Shown: positions 47,820 to 60,187 of the stretch, in pieces | How positions within the stretch are numbered: position 1 is the stretch's first letter | Layout of the letters: each line of letters starts with the position of its first letter | Source of the DNA: Vesta saturnalis | Lineage: Eukaryota > Arthropoda > Insecta > Coleoptera > Lampyridae | Direction of reading: 5' to 3' | Assembly: GCA_036346205.1 (NCBI GenBank) | Contig: JARFJB010000534.1 | Span: forward strand, 1,553,501 to 1,617,500 | Length of the DNA: 64,000 nt | Notes under the pieces: generated by a model | Seen by the model: only the letters and a program-made list of their open reading frames with translations | Told to the model about the DNA's origin: nothing | Database searches by the model: none | Made by a program: the position numbers and the translations under genes

Positions 47820-49605
47820 TACTGTTAATAGTACTTCTTGCAACCATTAATGTCACGTTTGATTAATGTACGTCTGATTTTGGTTTGCTTACACGTATTT
47901 ACATCTGTCTCAATAAACAAACATTTAAGTATCGATGCATAAGCGTAACTTAATTTTTCGACAACTGGTAGGAAACTATGGTCGATATTGTATAAATGCA
48001 CTTCTGTTTCATAATTTTCCATATTTCAAAGTTCTCGAAACGTAGCTGCCTACATAAAATTAATGGCAGATCGTAGATCGTATATAATAGCGTATAATTA
48101 CTTTCATTGAACTACTTTGGGTTGCTTCATCCTTTGTGTACGTTATATAACATGTTAGCGAAACTTCGTGTAAACGTTCCGATTTTAAATACATATGTTT
48201 ATATTTATGTGTCTGTACTTAGCTTTGTATTAATTGTGAACAATGCCGTTTGATTACATGTCTTGTTAAAGCTATTAGTTAGGTACACAGATTATTTTTG
48301 GGCCTCGTGTATACTTATCATCTATATGTTAACTAGTATATGACTAAATTACAGCCATCTTGTTTGGAAACCTTTCTTTTTAATATTTGCATCTATTTTA
48401 ATAATGCAAATACAATATGTTTGTGTTTTATTTACAAAGTTGATTTACCTTGATATTTGTTAAATAGATTATATTTATTGGGTACTCAATTTATGGTCTG
48501 ATTCATATCTTAAGGAAATGCTGAAGCATATACGGCACTATAAAATTATTGGTCAAACCCTGTATACCAAATTGTCTGGATACTTCCTAATTAAATATGA
48601 ACTAATAATTGTAATCTGAAATAAATAAATATTACGCAATCTGGTAAAAGTAATTAAATCTATTAATTTTTACACACGTAATCACTAACTCCTATCTGAA
48701 AATTAAATAAAATCAGTGCGTCCCCTCTAATTTTACACGTAAATAAAATAAAAAAACAAAGCAATCTAATAATCTAATAATGGTTCTCTTTACAACTCTA
48801 GATCGACCGTCCACTTTCATGAAGCCTAAAGTTAATATTGTTGGGGAAGGTCTATCATGAACTGCAGAAATAGGTCGATCAACTCAACTAATATGAAACC
48901 ACACATATAATACAGTACTTAAATAAAAGCTGAATAATCTGACTCTATTAACCAATTCTGTAAAAATGGTACACACACTGACTGCTTCAATAAAGCAACA
49001 CAAACAATTAAAAGAATTCTAGTAGTTTAGATTTAATGGCTCTACTAATTCTTATTATCTAAACATGCAAAAAGGTAGTGGTGGGAATTGATTGTCCGTA
49101 TGACCTAATTAAAATTTGCAATACTAATACTAACGCCCTTGTAGGTACTCTAAAGTCATTCTTACGTATAGATTCTTTAATCCACTATACGGTGTAATCC
49201 TACTCAGGAAGGTCAAGCTTCTCTAACTGATTCTTGGGATAATGCACATACACTTGCACACTCTCCGATTTTTGCCGGTGCACTGACGTCCTTTAGCGTT
49301 TGTATTAACTCCCTTACTTGTCTAAATTCTTATTTGTTTATAAACGTAATTGGTTTGTGTTGTTAATAAATTCACATGCATTTACATGAGTATTACAGTA
49401 TTGTCAATTCCAATTTGCTATATTTAATTGAATTTCTCTAGTTAAGAAGTGCCACTTTAAAAGTTTATATTCTTTTCTATCGTGCGGTTTTATATGTAAC
49501 ACTTTTCTTAGTATAACGATTGTTATTTATTAGAAACCTGTTTAGACACTTCACTTAAATTTTTGAGAAGTTCTATAACTACTTCTAACTCACATGTAAC
49601 CACTT
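47820..49605. other. No recognised gene
   Basis: AT-rich. The open frame 47825-48022 (minus) may be further BEL/Pao sequence but shows no clear motif. Confidence 0.35.
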
Positions 49606-49895
49606 CACTGCTATCCTACCACTCTTCCTATTTTATAAGTATTCAAGTCCATTTCGTATACATCATCAAAAACCTACCCGCTAAATCAAAATGAAGCACT
49701 CCTTAAGGGTATAAATGTCAGGTGCACAACCTAAACTATGAAACGCAACAAACGCAACTGAAAATCTGTCTTTCTATGCTATATTGAATTTTTTAAGAAA
49801 AATTGTCCAAATTCTACTTTCAATACGACATTGAGATTCAAACTCAACTTTTTATGGAAGTTTCACACATACCCGAGGTCTCTCTCCACAAAATT
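49606..49895. repeat. Direct duplication, copy 1
   Basis: About 290 bp aligning with 50065-50356; shared phrases include TTTATAAGTATTCA, CTACCNGCTAAATC, AACCTAAACTATGAAA and GAGGTCTCTCTCC. Confidence 0.8.
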
Positions 49896-50064
49896 CAGTT
49901 TCACTACACTTCCTCTCACTTGTAAAGGTTTTGATATTCCATCACCAATAATGGGTTCTAACCGAAAAAACCAAATGTTTTAATTGCAATACCGACTTTT
50001 TACAATATAAATTGGTGCAGATCGTTGTTTTCTTTCAAAAAAATAAAAATAAACCTACTCGCCC

Positions 50065-50356
50065 CTTCTGTTGTACCACGTTTCCTTTTTTATAAGTATT
50101 CATGTCCATCAAAAATCTACCTGCTAAATCTAAATGAACCATTCCTTAAGAGTATGAATGTGCTTTTGACGAACCTAAACTATGAAAGGGAACCAGCGCA
50201 ATTAAAATCTGCCTCTATGCCATATTGAATTTTTCTAGAAAGAGAAAATAACACCTCGAAATGTCCACATTCGACATTCCATACAACAATCAGAATCAAA
50301 CTCAACTTTTTATGTAGACCTTGCATATGCGCGAGGTCTCTCTCCGCAAAATTCAG
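50065..50356. repeat. Direct duplication, copy 2
   Basis: Second copy of the unit at 49606, diverged by substitutions and small indels; spacing about 460 bp. It lies just before the satellite array. Confidence 0.8.
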
Positions 50357-50734
50357 TAAATTTTAACAAGATTTACCCTTAAATCATGCATAAAATTTTC
50401 TGTTGTGAACTTTTATACAAATAAAAATACATACATGTCGTTCCAGTACACTTGAATACATCAACATGTCATTAATCACTTATCTGCCCATTCATAGTAA
50501 TTTTGAGCCTACATTCCTAAAAGTATAGGAGCCACAATGTGCACCTCAATAGGGATTTTACTGAAACACCATTTCTCAAGTAAATTTGATTATTTCGGAT
50601 TACTATCTTTTGTACAACATTCATTTCCCTTTACATAATATTCAATGTTTGATTGTACATTCTAGTGGCGTAACATTTACACAAAACTTACATTATGATT
50701 ACAAACATATCCCCCTGTACAAACACACAAAACA

Positions 50735-53015
50735 CTAAGTACATCCAGTGAGTGAAAATAATCTCTCACATTTAAAGGAAGATTTGTGACATTTACTAGT
50801 TACAAAATAGTGAGATTAGAAAATGTTACAATGATGACACTAAATGTAACCAATGTGTCAAAATAATCTCTCACTTTTAAAGTAAGATTTGTGGCATTTA
50901 CTAGCCACAAAATAGTGAGATTAGACAGTGTTACAATTATGACACTAAATATACCCAGTGGGTCAAAATAACCTCACATTTTTAAACGAAGATTTGTGAC
51001 ATTTGCTAGTTACAAAATTGTGAGATTAGACAATGTCACAATGATGACAGTAAATATACCCAGTGTGTCAAAACAATCTATCACTTCTAAAGGAAGATTT
51101 GTGGCATTTACTAGCCACAAAATAGTGAGATTAGACAGTATTGCAGTGATGACACTAAATATACCCAGCGCGTCAAAATAATTTTACAGTTTTAAACGGT
51201 TTATGACATTACTAGTTACAAAATTGTGCGATTAGGCAATGTTACAATGATGACACTAAATATACCCAGTGTGTCAAAATAATCTCTAACTTTTAAAGGA
51301 AGATTTGTGGCATTTACTAGTTACCAAATAGTGAGATTAGAAAATGTTACAGTGATGACACTAAATATATCCAGTACGTCACAATAATATCACACTTTTA
51401 AACGAAGATTTCTGACGTTTCCTAGCCACAAAATAGTGAGATTAGACAGTGTTACAATGATGACACTAAATATACCCAGTGTGTCAAAATAATTTCACAT
51501 TATTAAACGAAGATTTGTGACATTCACTAGTTAAGAAATTGTGAGATTAGACAATGTTACAATGATGACAGTAAATATACCCAGTGTGTCAAAATAATCT
51601 CTCACATTTAAAGGAAGATTTGTGGCATTTACTAGCCACAAAATAGTGAGATTAGACAGTGTTATAATGACGAAGCTAAATATACCCAGTGCGCAAAAAT
51701 AATTTCACAGTTTTAAACGAAGATTTATGACATTACTAGTTACAAAATTGTGATTAGGGAATGTTACAGTGATGACACTAAATATACCCAGTGTGTCAAA
51801 ACAATCTCTCACTTTTAAAGGAAGATTTGTGGCATTTACTAACTACAAAATAGTGAGATTAGACAGTGTTACAATAATGACACTAAATATACCCGGTGTG
51901 TCAAAATAATTTCACATTTTTAAACGAAGATTTGTGACATTTACTAGTTACAAAATTGTGAGATTAGACAATGTTACAATGATGACAGTAAATATACCCA
52001 GTGTGTCAAAATAATCTCTCACATTTAAAGGAAGATTTGTGGCATTTACTAACTACAAAATAGTGAGATTAGACAGTGTTACAATAATGACACTAAATAT
52101 ATCCAGTATGTCAAAATAATTTCACATTTTTAAACGAAGATTTGTGACATTTACTAGTTACAAAATTGTGAGATTAGACAATGTTACAATGATGACAGTA
52201 AATATACCCAGTGTGTCAAAATAATCTCTCACTTTTAAAGGAAGATTTGTGGCATTTACTAACTACAAAATAGTGAGATTAGACAGTGTTACAATAATGA
52301 CACTAAATATATCCAGTATGTCAAAATAATTTCACATTTTTAAACGAAGATTTGTGACATTTACTAGTTACAAAATTGTGAGATTAGACAATGTTACAAT
52401 GATGACAGTAAATATACCCAGTGTGTCAAAATAATCTCTCACTTTTAAAGGAAGATTTGTGGCATTTACTAACTACAAAATAGTGAGATTAGACAGTGTT
52501 ACAATGATGACACTAAATATATCCAGTATGTCAAAATAATTTCACATTTTTAAACGAAGATTTGTGACATTTACTAGTTACAAAATTGTGAGATTAGACA
52601 ATGTTACAATGATGACAGTAAATATACCCAGTGTGTCAAAATAATCTCTCACTTTTAAAGGAAGATTTGTGGCATTTACTAGCCACAAAATAGTGATATT
52701 AGACAGTATTACAATGATGGCACTAAATATACCCAGTGCATAAAAATAATTTCACGGTTTTAAACGAAGATTTATGACATTACTAGTTACAAAATTGTTA
52801 TTAGGTAATGTTACAATAATGACACTAAATATACCCAGTGTGTCAAAATAATCTCTCACTTTTAAAGGAAGATTTGTGGCATTTACTAGCCACAAAATAG
52901 TGAGATTAGACTATGTTACAATGATGACACTGAATATACCCAGTGCGCCAAAATAATCTCACACTTTTAAAGGAAGATTTGTGGCATTTACTAGCCACAA
53001 ATAGTGAGATTAGAC
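50735..53015. repeat. 106-bp satellite array with two alternating monomer types
   Basis: About 21 monomers of 101-107 bp. The A type carries ...TTTAAAGGAAGATTTGTGGC... with ...TACTAGCCACAAAATAGTG. The B type carries ...TTTAAACGAAGATTTGTGAC... with ...TAGTTACAAAATTGTG. In much of the array they alternate as a dimer of about 212 bp, most regular at 51880-52640. Each monomer holds a small dyad (GTGGC/GCCAC in A, GTGAC/GTTAC in B). The array ends 280 bp 3' of peptide gene B. Open frames in it are artefacts. Confidence 0.97.
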
Positions 53016-53293
53016 GTTTTGACGTAAAGTGATTTTAGTAGTTATGCTTTTTTTTAAGTTTGTATGAAAGAATAGGTATCAACATTGCAGATTAAAGTGG
53101 GGATCACTCGAAATGTACTTATAAATTAATAGTAATGAATATAATTAGTTAGAATATAAAAAGCACCACAAAAAAAGTATTGTAAAGGATTTACTACGAA
53201 AAACGCAGCACTTATTGTGTAACACAACAACAAAATTTCAATATTTGTAACCTTATTACATATTTTTATGCTATGATAGTAAAGTGTATTTTA
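53016..53293. repeat. Downstream flank of peptide gene B; matches the flank of gene A
   Basis: Aligns with about 42030-42377, in the same orientation relative to the gene. Confidence 0.8.
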
Positions 53294-53545
53294 CTAAGCA
53301 GGAACTGCGCAACATTTTTTTCCATTAGAACATTTTGTTCCTTGAATTGCAACGTATACGCAACTATCTGCACAAAAAGAAATACGATATTTTTCTGAGT
53401 AACATATTTCATAAGGCGCTGTAATATAAATAATTTTATTACCTAATTAAAAGTAGTATAGTACTTAGTATGGTTTACCTGCTTCTGCTGAAGAGAATGG
53501 AAGTAATAATGCAGTTAATAAAACAACTACCACTAACAACTTCAT
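53294..53545 (-). CDS. Secreted six-cysteine peptide, beta-defensin-like spacing (copy B)
   Basis: Exons 53545-53479 and 53418-53294, with a 59-bp phase-1 intron (GTAAAC...TTACAG). The product has 63 residues: a 22-residue signal peptide (core LLVVVVLLTALLL, then SSAEA) and a 41-residue mature peptide with the same C-x9-C-x3-C-x9-C-x5-C-C pattern as copy A. The second exons (125 bp each) differ at six bases, of which five are silent and one changes Ser to Tyr. Such a ratio indicates purifying selection, so both genes are probably expressed. The two genes share strand, intron position and flanks. A secreted defence peptide is a fair guess; a venom-like or signalling role is possible. Confidence 0.87.
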
Positions 53546-53599
53546 GTTTGTTCACGAATCAACTTATTTTTGTTTTATTTTAATGAAATGTTTGGGAAT

Positions 53600-56210
53600 G
53601 TTGTTATTTTAATACGAATTAATTGTGTTTTTTTGTATCCGTATATTAATAACAATAATATTTCCAAGTTCACAGTACTTTTAAAATAAGAATTTGCATC
53701 TCAATGGATAGTATTAGCATTTTATCTTAATATTTAAACAGTCGAGTTTAACAAAAAAAAAAAAAAAAAAGAATTGATTGCCTCAGCTAATTAAAATATA
53801 CCTTTTTGTGAACCTAAGGGACAGTGGACTGTTCAACTTAAATACTAAGCGAAGAAGCGCGCGTTTCATTAATTCCTAGTACAAGTAGAATCCTTTTTTC
53901 TGTACTGCTACTACTACTAATTCTTTACCCTGTTACTCAACTACAACGTTTACCCCCTTGTAGAGAAAAGAAAAAAATAGACTTAACTTTGCCTGTTTTT
54001 GTGTACCGGCACTAATTTATTTTTTGTTTTCCCTACAACGCTTGGTGATTTGTTTTCTATCACTTTACAGGACTCCTCAAAAATTTCTTTTAGTTTGTCA
54101 TTGTTTTCTATTGGATAATCATCTAAATTACCTTGGATATCTAAATTTTAAAAATCATGTGGTAAATTACCATTCTTTCCAGAAGCTAATTTATACGGTA
54201 AGGAATTTAGTTCTGTATGTACTGTGATATTGAAAGAAAGGCACCATATTCACACATTTTGTCCATCACTTTTTAAATTCTCCCAAATGCAATTATTTTA
54301 TGTTTGTATAGGTTGATATATGAAAGTTGTTTACTATTATTTGCCTTGTTTGTTTTACATTCTGTTCTTTTAACATTTGTTATGCCGCATACCTTAATAC
54401 TATGCCTCTTTATTAAACTATTATCACATCTATCATTATTATTATTTTCTTTACGTCAAGTGTTCATTTGTTTCAATTGATTTATCAGTGCGTCACTTTC
54501 ATTAGTTTTAAATATACAAAACTTTGTTGTATCTTCTTCTGTTACTGGATATCAATATTTATTTAATAATAACTGCAACTATCTCAGCGTCTAGGGCATA
54601 AGCTCGTAAATAATACTATGCTATATGACGTATTTGCCTTCTTGTATGATAAAATGTTAACTAACCTTACAATATTCCTCTTTTGAACCTTCTTTTATCT
54701 GTTGAATTTGATTTTATAACAGACATCTGCCTTAAGGGATGTCATAAAAATAATTTTTTAATTTTTGCTCGCGGTTTTACTGAGTCGTAGTAGGCGTGAG
54801 TACTTAAATACAGTATTACACAAACACGAACTAAAACAGGTATTCATTTGAAACAGAAATAAAATGTATAATCTAAGGCTAACAATAATAGAAAAAAATT
54901 GAAACCTTAATGCATTATACAAACCATATAAACAAAAACATTTATTCTGAAGTCGCTGGAACCCTTGGAGCTTAGGCAGCCCTCCCCGCACCGGTGTACG
55001 TTGGTGGCCGCAACCACGCGGCTGGCAGGTTCAGCTCATTCAAATCAAATAATTAGTCTCTCGGAACACCACGGCCTAAAAACTGAAACTCTTAGTGAAG
55101 TTATGCCTTTAATTATTAATTCATTGTTAACAAGGGTTGATGGTTTTTTGTTCTAAAATAGGGGACGATGGTGCTTTTATATGAGAGACAGTGTGAAAAT
55201 TAGTATTCTGGATAATTTGAAATGTATGAGAAATTTTGTGTTTAATTGTAACTTTTAATTGATCGCTTGACCTAATTAAAGTACCGACTTTATAGGTTCT
55301 ATTGAGCAGGTGAGTTTTATTTACAAACCAATATTTAATTAAACAAGTTAGACCTAATTTCTATTAGTTATATTAGTTATAGTATATGGGCAATTAATCT
55401 GTTTGTTTTCGACACAGCTTCCATGTTTACTAATGCATTGAATTCGTGGTATATCCACGTTTTGTTATTACAACCTGGTTGATAAAATTTACTAAACTCA
55501 ATGCAATTATAGAGGTGTTATCACAAAGTAATTTTGTTGTCAAGTTCCTTTCAATGAAATTGATCTTGGGAATTTTGTAAGATTAATTTCTATTCAAAGA
55601 ATTAAATTTTATGGTTATTTAGAAAGGAAAATTAAAAGATTGTCTTAAAATAACGGGAAACTAAATTTGATTTTAAAAATAAAGAAAATGGGCAGGAAAT
55701 AAAATATGATTCCGGCAGCTACGGGATAAATCTCAAATATATTTTGTGCCTTTTACCTAAGTTAGGGACGGTTGGAGCCGTGCGGTTGAGCTCGGGAAAG
55801 GAGAATGTTTAGAGTTGTAGAGTTTTCACCGACTCGGAAAAAGACAGGGTCTGTTCTACGCTAGTTGGCAAAGGCTTTCAGGGAAGGAACCTACACTCAC
55901 GGTTCGAGAACCTGTATTTGAATGTTGAATTCGGGTACTCTGGTATGCCAGGTTGGCAGAAAAAGAGAATCAGGCTAGTTTGGTATCTAATTCAACAGAG
56001 CGATTTTAGGTTTACAGTGGTTTTTTATAGAGACGGGGATGGTTGGAAAAAGAATATTTGGCAAATTGGATTATCATGAGTTGGAAATGGAGGGATTAGC
56101 GCGCAATTGACAAGATTCAGACATGTAGGAATACAATTACAAGATTTATAGAATATAATTAAGAAAAGTTAATTAAAATGTGGGATAAAGATCTGGATCA
56201 TTACGATCTT
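53600..56210. other. No recognised gene
   Basis: Homology with the upstream side of gene A ends near 53610. Noted: an A-run at about 53753-53770, a short GC-richer island at 54955-55040 and G-rich tracts at 55765-55900 in otherwise AT-rich sequence. No gene motif was found. Confidence 0.4.
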
Positions 56211-56214
56211 TTAA

Positions 56215-58981
56215 CCCTTATGTTACCATTGGTGCTACCCGGGTACTTTTTCATTGTAAAAATGCCTCAACTATGGTTGTAAGTGTAATACAGCATTGAG
56301 ACTTCGTGACATCTCCACAAATCCTTTTCTACAGGTAATTTTCATAAAAATTAAAAAAAAAATGAAGGTAAATAGTTTTATTGCATGTTACGATAACCAC
56401 CTACTATCTACCGTTAGAAGTACCTCTGGGTACCACTGTAATATTGTAAGTATTCTTTACATTTAATTTATTATAAAAACAATTTTTTCATTTAATTGTT
56501 TAATTAATCTGCACATATAAACAAAAAACAATTCTACATTAATTTGTACAATCAAGACACTTTGTTTGTTGTTGACACGTATGTTCGTTACAAAAAGGAT
56601 ACTTGCATATTTGACAGTTTTTTCTCTTTTTCTTTTCTGATCCAGATAATCTAAGGCACAGTTGACATAAACCAGTGATTTTAATTCTACCAGATGCGTC
56701 ACGTTCGTGTGTTTCACCGGTTTGTTCTGGTAGTACACCAATTCGGGTTCCACTGCTGTTTTTGTAAATACAGGTTGATATGAGGTATTTGACTTCTTTG
56801 GATTATTGTTTAAAGGCAAAGGTCTTTTCCAAGTGTTTTCAAAAAGGTTCGTCGGCGATCAGTCTTTTTGACCACTGTTGAATTATTTTCTTCATAAATA
56901 ATATAAGAAGCTAAACAAGCAATGTCAATTATGTTATAAAAAAATGCAAGTGGCCATCGGTTTGTTTTTCTTTTGGTTGAATATTTTCCAACCATTTGAT
57001 CCATTGTATCGACCTCGCATTTTGTTGCATTATAATATCTGGTCATTTCTGTTTTTTTCTCTAGAGTTTCTTTTTCCACTTCGCCGGTGGAATGCATGGT
57101 AGATAAAAGAATAACAACCTTATTCTTTTTCGGTACGTACGAACAGAGTGTAGCATCCTTTCGAAATACAAATTGTGACGATGTCATTTCCTTGTCTTTT
57201 GAAGCTAGTAGTACCTTTGGAATGTATGGTTTATTAAGACGTAGTGTTCCAACTAACGTTAGTCCAAGAGATTTTAGATGCCGAGATAAAGGTAGTGATG
57301 TAAAAAAATTGTCGGTGGTAACGTTACGTCCTGTTCCCTTGAAAAATCTGCATAAATCTATTACCGTTCTTTCTCCAATATTACTTTGGCGAGCATCGCT
57401 TCCTTGTGGTTTTCCAGTGTATAAAATTCCTTGAAGTGGATAAGCTGTCTTGGAGTCTACCACCCAAAACACCTTTATGCCATATTTGGCGGGTTTTGAT
57501 GGTATGTACTGCGTAAAACGCGTCCTACCACGATATCGAAATAATTGCTCATCCACAGTTAAATTTTCATACGGTTTGAAGTTACTGAGCAAGATATCAT
57601 TTAGCATAATCCACAAAGCCCTAATCGCTGCTGCTTTATCTTCGTTTTGTCGATCAGCCTTGTATTCGCATTATCGAATCGAATAAATCGTAGAAGATTC
57701 TGAAATCTATTTCTACTCATAGTTGCTCCAGAAAGAGGTAAGGCGACGGTTTTCCATAGCTCTGTTACATGTTCCATGTTGGAATGGTGTACTACTGCTG
57801 TTATTAGTACACCAATAAAAGCATTGAACTCATCAATAGCAATATCTTGCCAGCCTTTTGGAGGATACGTTTCATTATGTTGGCGAAAAATTTGGTTAGC
57901 TTTTAGGTTGGTTTCTCTTATAATACACATACGCATATTCTCTGGAAGTATTAGGTTGAATACGCCAATACAAGTAAGGAGATTTGTGTTTCGAATTGGT
58001 CCACCTTTTTGGCGAATAATGCTATATGCGTTTGTGCCACAGGGAGTGGATTAGCGTGCCATACGGTTTTGTCTCTACCTATCAATTCCGAACAATCATC
58101 TGCTAATTCTTCAGTAATGAGGTCCTCTACATCACTTGTTTCTTCATCGTCTTGAAGTTCAATTTCTTTCTCCATATCGCCTATATCTGCCAGATCTTCT
58201 ATATCTGAATCATTAGCGGATGAAGGAAGCCAATTGTCGTTATTGTCTTCAGCCGTAAAATGGTCATCTTCTTCATCCGACAATGAGAATAACATATCAA
58301 TTTGATCTTTTGATAAATTAGATAAGTTGATAGTCCCTTTAGAAGTAAGAGGTAATGCTTCATATTTTCTGTTGGCATTTTTCCTTTCTGATGAACTGCT
58401 ACAAAGTAAACAGTTTGTCAATAGGTATGTAAAAATTGAAATCAAATACATAGGCAGATAGGTTTATAGGTACACGTATAAAAAAACTTACCGTAACAAT
58501 GGAACATTTTGTTTAGAACTTCCCGGCATAGCATTAGGATCATCTGCATTGATTTTAAATTTATTATAAAAGTATATAGTATATGTAACGCACAATTACA
58601 GCAATAATTCAACACTAGACTTATTGAAAAAACACAACTGATTTGATGTAAATTGGTTACTTACAAAGAAAGCTTGAAATTAGGTGGATGGTGGACAATA
58701 CACATTTGATTGGTTGCTCCGTGCCATTGTGGTAAAGTATAAGTCAATAGTACCCGTAGATATGAATTCCAAAAACTATTCAAACAATTCAATACCAAAG
58801 AATATTTATTGTCATAGTATTTGCAATTGACAATGAACATAAATTACGTATCTTTAAGGCGGTTTTACTTCGTAGATTGTAATGGAAATTTTAAAATCCA
58901 TAGTTTAGGAAAATTGTATAGAGGTACCGGGCTCCCCTCAACGGTAGACAGAGGTTGTAATTTTTAATAGTAACATAAGGG
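56215..58981 (-). mobile_element. piggyBac-like DNA transposon (second family)
   Basis: The element is 2767 bp, flanked by TTAA at 56211-56214 and 58982-58985. Terminal inverted repeats begin CCCTTATGTTACCATT on the left and CCCTTATGTTACTATT on the right, one mismatch in 16. The CCC start is typical of piggyBac, unlike the element at 1729. The transposase lies on the minus strand. Confidence 0.95.
56500..58529 (-). pseudogene. piggyBac-like transposase with an intron, frameshifted
   Basis: A 13-codon first exon (ATG at 58529) ends at a consensus donor (GTAAGT). A 93-bp intron (58399-58491) joins in phase to exon 2, which opens with an acidic region (58390-58090). The DDE_Tnp_1_7 core follows: W-Q-D-I-A-I-D-E-F-N-A-F-I-G (about 57860), N-L-T-V-D-E-Q-L-F (first Asp, about 57560), V-T-T-D-N-F-F-T-S (second Asp, about 57320), C-E-V-D-T-M-D-Q-M (third Asp, about 57010) and N-R-W-P-L-A-F-F-Y-N. 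The C-terminal Cys-rich domain (L-C-Q-L-C, C-N-E-H-T-C) is readable in a shifted frame at about 56680-56550. Frameshifts lie near 58050, 57640, 56815 and 56710. All catalytic residues are present. Confidence 0.9.
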
Positions 58982-58999
58982 TTAATTTGCATTGAATTC

Positions 59000-60185
59000 A
59001 CAGGTTTTTTGAATAACCATGATATATGGTTGATCAGGCCTTACATGAGTAGTATCATCAAAGCTACCTGTATCTTTCACTTTTCTGTTTTGCCCCATAA
59101 CTTGCTTTCAGTTTATTACAAATATATTACTTGACTTTAAGTCATCTAACTGTAACTTTATTTGTGATCATGCATCTGATTTTACGTTTTCTTTACTCTT
59201 TATATAATCAATTGTAAAATTATATGCTTCTAACACTAATCTGAATTTAATTAACTTGAATGATGGATCTTTCATTCCGAATAAATATATTAATGGTCTG
59301 AGATCTATAAAAATATCAAACTTTCTTCCTAATAAACGCTGTCTAAATCAATGGCTACCAATTCTTTTTATTTGGTGCATAATTTAATTCTGCTTTATCT
59401 GCCTACTAGTATATGCAATTGCTTTGTTGTTACTATTACATAGCACAGCTCACAATGCATCATAACTCGCATCCCTTCTTAAAATAGACTTACTACCTAC
59501 ATTAAAATTTGGAAATTAAAAATCTCGAATAATTATCGATACCACATTACCCAGTTTAAATTTTACATGTTCCCGCGTTAATTTATATAATGACCTACAA
59601 TAACTAAAAATGCTCCAAATCGTTTTGTTTCATTTGCATCTTTTGCCTTATATGCGTTTGGTAAAATACCATCTGCTGCGGTTAAATATCCTAAATATAA
59701 AATTTCTTTTTTCAAAAACTCATGCTTAATTGGGTTTAATTTTAAATTTACTTACCTTAATCTTTATAACATTTTAATTACATTTTTTGTTAAATAATTT
59801 CCGAATAATATCTAAATACGCAAAACACGAATCTAAATCCTGAAAAAGTTATAGTTATTGCCCTTAAAAACGCGTTATGACTAACTTTTAACCCCATTGG
59901 TAATCTTCAATCTGATATTACTCTTTGTTTGCAGTAAACGCTTAAACTTTCTGCTTTCTCGTCTATGGTAATATGACTGTGTTAAATCTAAATGTAAAAA
60001 ATATATCGAACTTCCAAGAGGTTCTACTGCATTTGGTAAATGAGATTTATCATCTACATTTTTGTTTAACTCTTGATAATATATTACTATTCTTCATTTG
60101 GTCACGCCTGGTTAAATTTGCTTTAGATTTTTTTTCTTTTTCGGGTATTAATATTTGGTGTCGTGAATAGGATATAAAAGAATCC
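59000..60185 (-). pseudogene. Ty3/gypsy pol relic (RT and RNase H)
   Basis: Minus-strand fragments: a degraded RT region (about 60060-59830) with remnants of the F-x-Y-L-D-D block near 59828; L-K-K-E-I-L-Y-L-G-Y (about 59715-59685); an RNase H part with R-R-D-A-S-Y, I-A-Y-T-S-R-Q and F-I-D-L-R-P-L-I-Y-L-F (about 59480-59290); and F-K-L-I-K-F-R-L-V-L-E-A-Y-N-F (about 59270-59225). Order and motifs are those of gypsy pol. It is more decayed than, and different from, the element at 15623. No LTRs identified. Confidence 0.75.
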
Positions 60186-60187
60186 AC

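Noticed and set aside
50735..53015. CRISPR-like or coding interpretation of the regular array
   Set aside because: Head-to-tail 106-bp monomers with no spacers; a satellite.
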